DNA of 64,000 bases. Origin: Doris montereyensis. Lineage: Eukaryota > Mollusca > Gastropoda > Nudibranchia > Dorididae. The first letter of the stretch is position 1. Every line of letters starts with the position of its first letter. This document shows, in pieces, positions 1 to 64,000 of the stretch. The notes beneath the pieces are model-generated. The model had not been told where the DNA came from and did not search any database. It saw only the letters and a program-made list of their open reading frames with translations. The DNA is taken from the NCBI GenBank assembly GCA_037039925.1, contig JAXRKP010000150.1:410001-474000 (forward strand), written 5' to 3'. Position numbers and translations under genes: made by a program.

Positions 1-68
1 TCTTCTTCTTCTTCTTCTTCTTCTTCTTTTCTTCTTCTTCTGCATGTGTTCTTCTTCTTCGTGTTCTT
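1..68. repeat. (CTT)n microsatellite
   Basis: Nearly pure CTT triplets with a few interruptions, running off the left edge of the window. The DNA from 69 to 233 is unique with no recognised gene. Confidence 0.9.
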
Positions 69-235
69 CCTGAATTATCCCATACCGGGTTCCGGTAACC
101 CAAAGAGCAACATTACAGAGTCAAGGGGCCATCGAAACCAGTAAGTTGTAGTACAGACTTGTACGCTCCATTCAAAGTATCGAATATTCAATTTTGATGA
201 TGACTGCGATAAAATGATTTGCATTTTTTGCAGGA

Positions 236-255
236 CACTTCCGGCATCATTCAAC

Positions 256-262
<7 letters not shown>
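236..262 (+). promoter_or_regulatory. ETS-like and YY1-like motifs at the start codon
   Basis: CACTTCCGG at 236-244 matches the ETS-family consensus, and AACATGGCGG at 253-262 matches the YY1-type motif that often overlaps the start codon of housekeeping genes. The pair suggests a TATA-less housekeeping promoter near 200-240. No TATA box is apparent. This is motif-based inference, and the TTTTTTGCAG just upstream could instead be a 3' splice site. Confidence 0.4.
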
Positions 263-57650
<57,388 letters not shown>

Positions 57651-58055
57651 TGACAGCTTTCCTTAGGACCCATGATCCCAGGGAAAAGGAATTGGCTGCG
57701 GCTGTGTGGATATTATAATTTGTGTCTCAATGGGTGTAAATCGCAACCTGGTTCTCCATCTGTGTCATGTCTGACTATTATAACCTGTGTCATTATCTGT
57801 TTCGTGCATGGATATCACAACTTATGTCTCTATCTGTAGATATTATAATCCATATGTCTATGTGTCAACTTTGGATATTATAAATTATTATGATGGATGC
57901 TATTTGTGACTTTCATGTTTGATGTGATGTACGTGATCATTGTCAATCGCAAGTTTTACGGATTAGCTGTAGAGAAATATTTTTATTGAAAGAAACGTTG
58001 CAGAGCTTTATCGTCACCACAACATCGTGAATAAATGATTTTTAAATCAACTACT
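57651..58055 (+). other. TPP2: TPP2 3' UTR
   Basis: AT-rich DNA free of repeats, following the stop, up to just past the AATAAA at 58030-58035. The length is inferred from that signal. Confidence 0.65.
58030..58035 (+). terminator. TPP2: Polyadenylation signal AATAAA
   Basis: Canonical hexamer 380 bases after the stop codon. Cleavage would be expected about 15-25 bases downstream. Confidence 0.7.
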
Positions 58056-58304
58056 ATTGGTCATGATGGCAGTCGATATAAAGGTAATGGGAGGCAACAA
58101 GGTCTCGCCTTACTTCACACGTGGTAGTGGAATTTTGTGTTGGTGAGAGTAATCCGACAGAATTTTGGTTTCAACAGCAAAATCAAATAAATTCAAAGTT
58201 TTGACTTAATCCATACCAGCACTGAAGTTCCAGGCCACTTTGATTACCATACAGTCATTTGTAGCTTGTGGTAAAAAAAAAGCCTTATTGGTTAGTCACA
58301 GGGT

Positions 58305-60015
58305 GTGGTTTGGGAACATTCCTCTCCCTCCCTCTCCTTTTAGTTTCACTAGCGGTTAGTCACAGAGTGTGGTTTGGAAACATTCCTCTCCCTCCTGGCC
58401 TTTAGTTTCACTGCTCTTAATCACAGAGTGTGGTTTGGAAACATTCCTCTCCCTCCCTGTCCTTTAGTTTCACTGCTCTTAATCACAGAGTGTGGTTTCA
58501 GAAACATTCCTCTCCCTCCCCTGTCCTTTAGTTTCACTGCTGTTAGTCACAGGGTGTGGTTTGGAAACATTCCTCTCCCTCCCTGTCCTTTAGTTTCACT
58601 GCTCTTAATCACAGAGTGTGGTTTGGAAACATTCCTCTCCCTCCCTGTCCTTTAGTTTCACTCCTCTTAATCACAGAGTGTGGTTTGGAAACATTCCTCT
58701 CCCTCCCTGTCCTTTAGTTTCACTAGCGTTAGTCACAGGGTGTGGTTTGGAAACATTCCCTCCTCCCTGTCCTTTAGTTTCACTAGCGTTGGTCACAGGG
58801 TGTGGTTTGGAAACATTCCCCTCCTCCCTGTCCTTTAGTTTCACTGCTCCAGGGTGTGGTTTGGGAACATTCCTCTCCCTCCCTGTCCTTTAGTTTCACT
58901 GTTCTTAGTCACAGGGTGTGGTTTGGGAACATTCCTCTCCTCCTGTCCTTTAGTTTCACTGCTGTTAGTCACAGGGTGTGGTTTGGAAACATTCCTCTCC
59001 CTCCCTCTCCTTTAGTTTCACTGCTGTTAGTCACAGGGTGTGGTTTGGAAACATTCCCCTCCTCCTCCCTTTAGTTTCACTGCTCTTAATCACAGGGTGT
59101 GGTTTGGGAACATTCCTCTCCCTCCCTGTCCTTTAGTTTCCTGTTCTTAGTCACAGGGTGTGGTTTGGGAACATTCCTCTCCCTCCCTGTCCTTTAGTTT
59201 CACTCCTCTTAATCACAGAGTGTGGTTTGGAAACATTCCTCTCCCTCCCTGTCCTTTAGTTTCACTGCGTTAGTCACAGGGTGTGGTTTGGGAAACATTC
59301 CTCCCTCCCTGTCCTTTAGTTTCACTAGCGTTGGTCACAGGGTGTGGTTTGGAAACATTCCCCTCCCTCCCTGTCCTTTAGTTTCACTGCTCTTAATCAC
59401 AGGGTGTGGTTTGGGAACATTCCTCTCCCTCCCTGTCCTTTAGTTTCCTGTTCTTAGTAGGGTGTGGTTTGGGAACATTCCTCTGCCTCCCTGTCCTTTA
59501 GTTTCACTGCTGTTAGTCACAGGGTGTGGTTTTGGAAACATTCCTCTCCCTCCCTCTCCTTTAGTTTCACTGCTGTTAGTCACAGGGTGTGGTTTGGAAA
59601 CATTCCCCTCCCTCCCTGTCCTTTAGTTTCACTGCTCTTAATCACAGGGTGTGGTTTGGGAACATTCCTCTCCCTCCCTGTCCTTTAGTTTCACTGTTCT
59701 TAGTCACAGGGTGTGGTTTGGGAACATTCCTCTCCTCCTGTCCTTTAGTTTCACTGCTGTTAGTCACAGGGTGTGGTTTGGAAATTCCCCTCCCTCCTGT
59801 CCTTTAGTTTCACTGCTCTTAATCACAGAGTGTGGTTTGGAAACATTCTTCTCCCTCCCTGTCCTTTAGTTTCACTAGCGTTAGTCACAGGGTGTGGTTT
59901 GGAAACATTCCTCTCCCTCCCTCTCCTTTAGTTTACACTGCTGTTAGACACAGTGTGTGGTTTGGGAACATTCTTCTCCCTCCCTGTCCTTTAGTTTCAC
60001 TGCTGTCAGTCAGAG
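58305..60015. repeat. 62-bp satellite, about 27 copies
   Basis: The unit has TTAGTCACAGGGTGTGGTTT, GGAAACATTCCTCTCCCTCC and CTGTCCTTTAGTTTCACTGC. Small deletions in the CTCC run are frequent. Lies downstream of TPP2. The many 60-90-codon ORFs inside are artefacts. Confidence 0.97.
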
Positions 60016-60767
60016 GAAAAGCATGATGCCAAGATGGTGAGAGTTCCTTCTTTTGAATTTCGTTTTATGTGTGTGCGTTAAGGCGTAGGTGGAATTATTG
60101 AAAATGCAGCGTCTCTTTGACCGTAGACGATAAATGAATGATTCTCTAATGACAATTTATTTTACGATGGAATTATATACATGTATTTTATTTGTCAGTA
60201 AGAGTGATGTCCTTATGAATAGAAAAAGGTATCTTAACACGAGAATGAATAATTTTAAACTTGAATATCACAATCAGGCGGCTTTTAAGATTTCAGTCCA
60301 ATACGCATTTGCATTTGTCGAGTTCACAGGTTCTCCAAAGAAAAAGAAAAAAATCGGCATTAAACTTATTATTTTTTACATTATTTTTGTTCACACAAAG
60401 TCAAACTTTTCACAGATTCTTCGAACTTTTGGCGCGTGCCTGCGGGGCAGTTTGCACATTATTACACGTGTGTGTTGTAGTAGTTGTACTTTTATTACTA
60501 TTAGTATTATTCTTTTACTGACCCAATCTGCGCTTCATTTTCACCTCATTACATCTTGCATTCCAATCTATTCAGTAGTATGCTGTTCACTGTAAATGCA
60601 TTTTGTCGATATCGATTCGTCTTTTGCTTTCAGTTATCGCTGCCTTTTTACTTTTAGGCGTTACCTACATCTAAGTCTTTAAAATTTCCTGCATTTTAAT
60701 GTATCTTACAATCACATGTTCCTTGGTCAGTCAAAGATTCCTCAGTCTATTTCTATTGACTCAGCAA
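60016..60767. other. Intergenic, unique
   Basis: Contains one 153-codon ORF (60134-60595, +) with no recognisable domain and AT-rich composition. I see no support for a gene. Confidence 0.5.
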
Positions 60768-61567
60768 GTTTGATGAATGCGTGTTGGACTGTACGGTTGT
60801 ATGCTTTATACGCTATCGTGTAGTTTGATGAATGCGTGTTGGACTGTACGACAGTTGTATGCTTTATACGCTATCGTATAGTTTGATGAATGCGTGTTGG
60901 ACTGTACGACAGTTGTATGCTTTATACGCTATCGTATAGTTTGATGAATGCGTGTTGGACTGTACGACAGTTGTATGCTTTATACGCTATCGTATAGTTT
61001 GATGAATGCGTGTTGGACTGTACGACAGTTGTATGCTTTATACGCTATCGTATAGTTTGATGAATGCGTGTTGGACTGTACGACAGTTGTATGCTTTATA
61101 CGCTATCGTATAGTTTGATGAATGCGTGTTGGACTGTACGACAGTTGTATGCTTTATACGCTATCGTATAGTTTGATGAATGCGTGTTGGACTGTACGAC
61201 AGTTGTATGCTTTATACGCTATCGTATAGTTTGATGAATGCGTGTTGGACTGTACGGTTGTATGCTTCATACGCTATCGTATAGTTTGATGAATGCGTGT
61301 TGGACTGTACGACAGTTGTATGCTTTATACGCTATCGTATAGTTTGATGAATGCGTGTTGGACTGTACGACAGTTGTATGCTTCATACGCTATCGTATAG
61401 TTTGATGAATGCGTGTTGGACTGTACGGTTGTATGCTTCATACGCTATCGTATAGTTTGATGAATGCGTGTTGGACTGTACGACAGTTGTATGCTTCATA
61501 CGCTATCGTATAGTTTGATGAATGCGTGTTGGACTGTACGACAGTTGTATGCTTTATACGCTATCGT
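60768..61567. repeat. 58-bp satellite with two hairpins per unit, about 14 copies
   Basis: The unit has GTTTGATGAATGCGTGTTGG, ACTGTACGACAGTTGTATGC and TTTATACGCTATCGTATA. It contains ACTGT-ACG-ACAGT and TATACG-CTAT-CGTATA inverted repeats. Three or so units lack four bases and so lose one arm of the first hairpin. Confidence 0.97.
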
Positions 61568-62584
61568 ACCCATCATACAGCAGTTCGTGTATCAAGGTTT
61601 TATTCTGTGTCTCAGCTTTCTTTTATCGCTGTCAATTTTATATCAAGTGTAGATTTTTCTTAAGATGACTGCATTTATATTTCTATAGCAAGCATCTAAT
61701 TTATATGTCAAAAGCAGCATTCTGATGATAATAAAAACAAAAATTTAAATTTAGAATTTTCTTTCTTATTTTATTTTTAAAACATTTCATTTGGATTTTG
61801 ACATAATTTTGACAGTTTCATATTCATTCGGGGGGAGGGGGGGGGGGCATGTCATTGTGATCTTTTTATGTTCTTAAGGACTACTCCTAATCTGTTTCAC
61901 ACTACAGAACTGATTGTATTGAGTTAACAACATGATGGGTAACTTGATATATTCGCTGTATTACTGAGTGTATAATACGGATGATATGCGTTTTGACATC
62001 CATATTTTAAATGTGAAAGTGTATTATTAAATTCAATATATCTCATTGACCGTAGTTTGATGGATGATAGCAGTTGTGGCCTCTTAATAAGATCTGAATG
62101 TCAACTAACGAATATATATATTTACACGTGTGACTTATGTTTTCTTTTCTTTTGATCTTGAGCTTCTCTTCATATCACTTGATTTGTGTGACAATATTGG
62201 TGACCTTTGACCTACTTTTCCATTCAGTGCCTTGAGACTTTTATGGCCTAGGCTGAATGTCTCAAGATAACATCGGACAGCCAAAGAGGGGAGAGACAGT
62301 GCTGTGACAGAGAGAGTGATAGACGCTAGAGTGAGAGAGAGAGAGAAAGAGATGAACAGACTTAAGTACTCAGTCAATCAGACAAGTGTGAGCTCTGAGG
62401 CTTAGCTGTTTAACTGCTGGGTCGTGATGTACAACACATCAGAGATAAAAATGATAATGATAATGATAATGATAATTCTATGATTAAAGTCATTTTTACT
62501 TCACACCTAACAGTTCATGTTTTTATTCATTTTTTTATCTTTTCCATTACTTTCTGTTGCGTAATTTTAGTTTTCATTCATTAC
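61568..62584. other. Intergenic, unique with short GA and GATAAT runs
   Basis: AT-rich DNA, a G run near 61832-61848, GA repeats at 62330-62352 and GATAAT repeats at 62450-62477. No gene recognised. Confidence 0.55.
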
Positions 62585-64000
62585 TAAAAGTAAAAGGTTA
62601 AGTAACCTCAAGAGGATGGGAAGTTGTCAAATGCTGCATTAGTAAAAGTAAAGGTTAAGTAACCTCAAGAGGATGGGAAGTTGTCAAATGCTGCATTAGT
62701 AAAAGTAAAGGTTAAGTAACCTCAAGAGGATGGGAAGTTGTCAAATGCTGCATTACTAAAAGTAAAGGTTAAGTAACCTCAAGAGGATGGGAAGTTGTCA
62801 AATGCTGCATTAGTAAAAGTAAAGGTTAAAGTAACCTCAAGAGGATGGGAAGTTGTCAAATGCTGCATTAGTAAAAGTAAAGGTTAAGTAACCTCAAGAC
62901 AATGGGAAGTTGTCAAATGCTCCATTAAGGTTAAGTAACCTCAAGACAATGGGGAAGTTGTCAAATGCTCCATTAAGGTTAAGTAACCTCAAGACAATGG
63001 GAAGTTGTCAAATGTTGCATTAAGGTTAAGTAACCTCAAGACAATGGGAAGTTGTCAAATGCTCCATTAAGGTTAAGTAACCTCAAGACAATGGGAAGTT
63101 GTCAAATGCTGCATTAGTAAAGTAAGGTTAAGTAACCTCAAGACAATGGGAAGTTGTCAAATGCTGCATTAGTAAGGTTAAGTAACCTCAAGAGGATGGG
63201 AAGTTGTCAAATGCTGCATTAGTAAAAGTAAAGGTTAAGTAACCTCAAGACAATGGGAAGTTGTCAAATGCTGCATTAGTAAAAGTAAAGGTTAAGTAAC
63301 CTCAAGACAATGGGAAGTTGTCAAATGCTCCATTAAGGTTAAGTAACCTCAAGACAATGGGAAGTTGTCAAATGCTGCATTGGTTAAGTAACCTCAAGAC
63401 AATGGGAAGTTGTCAAATGCTGCATTAGTAAAGTAAAGGTTAAGTAACCTCAAGACAATGGGAAGTTGTCAAATGCTGCATTAGTAAAAGTAAAGGTTAA
63501 GTAACCTCAAGACAATAGTTGTCAAATGCTGCATTAGTAGTAAAGGTTAAGTAACCTCCAAGACAATGGGAAGTTGTCAAATGCTGCATTAGTAAAAGTA
63601 AAGGTTAAAAGTAACCTCAAGAGGATGGGAAGTTGTCAAATGCATTAGTAAAAGTAAAGGTTAAGTAACCTCAAGACAATGGGAAGTTGTCAAATGCTCC
63701 ATTAAGGTTAAGTAACCTCAAGACAATGGGAAGTTGTCAAATGTTGCATTAAGGTTAAGTAACCTCAAGACAATGGGAAGTTGTCAAATGCTCCATTAAG
63801 GTTAAGTAACCTCAAGACAATGGGAAGTTGTCAAATGCTCCATTGTTAAGTAACCTCAAGACAATGGGAAGTTGTCAAATGCTCCATTAAGGTTAAGTAA
63901 CCTCAAGATGATGCTTGTCCAAATGCTCCATTAAGGTTTAACCTCAAAATGATGGGAAGTTGTCAAATGCTCCATTAAGGTTAAGTAACTCAAGAGGATA
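62585..64000. repeat. About 57-bp satellite running off the window
   Basis: The unit has AAAGGTTAAGTAACCTCAAG, then AGGATGGGAAGTTGTCAAAT or ACAATGGGAAGTTGTCAAAT, then GCTGCATTAGTAAAAGT. GGTTA-AG-TAACC forms a short perfect inverted repeat in each unit. Shorter units lack the AGTAAAAGTAA part. About 26 copies are visible. Confidence 0.97.

Noticed and set aside
60134..60595. 153-codon ORF downstream of TPP2
   Set aside because: No recognisable domain, AT-rich composition, no clear splice or poly-A context; could be chance.

Overview
Eukaryotic (animal) genomic DNA carrying one recognisable gene: tripeptidyl-peptidase 2 (TPP2), the giant cytosolic subtilisin-type exopeptidase, on the + strand from about 234 to about 58050. 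The coding region (256-57650) is split into 28 recognisable exons, found by spliced reading rather than from long ORFs. Exon order, intron phase and GT-AG borders fit an ancestral TPP2 of about 1,250 residues. The catalytic Asp (exon 1), His (exon 7), oxyanion Asn (exon 9) and Ser (exon 11) are all present. The repeat content (many tRNA-derived SINEs, LINE, Tc1 and piggyBac remnants, very repeat-rich introns) and the protein's divergence from vertebrates suggest an invertebrate, most likely a lophotrochozoan such as a gastropod mollusc. The taxon is an inference.

Layout. 1-415: a CTT microsatellite, then exon 1 with an ETS/YY1-like start region. 416-12511: exons 2-6 with a Tc1 remnant, a TTAA-flanked piggyBac-like element and two antisense LINE copies in introns 1, 2 and 4. 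12512-18510: the catalytic core (exons 7-13), with satellites in introns 8, 9 and 11. 18511-22077: a degraded, repeat-filled stretch where about 25-30 codons of coding sequence cannot be found. 22078-36474: exons 15-22 (I leave number 14 for the missing piece), with a roughly 690-bp CT tract, a SINE-derived satellite and a LINE-derived satellite. 36475-57650: exons 23-29 separated by very long arrays (60-, 41-, 38-, 39-, 32-, 45- and 15-bp units). 57651-64000: 3' UTR with an AATAAA signal, then intergenic DNA with three more satellites, the last running off the window.

Two patterns stand out. First, nearly every large intron has its own private tandem array, and several arrays grew from sequence already there: the 3' end of exon 9 with its splice donor, the inside of SINEs, the C-terminal end of a LINE reverse transcriptase. 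By adding my intervals, roughly a third of the window is tandem repeat. Second, at least eight small frame or splice-site lesions break the TPP2 reading frame, mostly 1-base changes and several in homopolymers, while splice sites and phases elsewhere are intact. This looks more like residual long-read assembly error than a dead gene, but the sequence alone cannot settle it. No bacterial operon, CRISPR array, viral gene or toxin gene was found.
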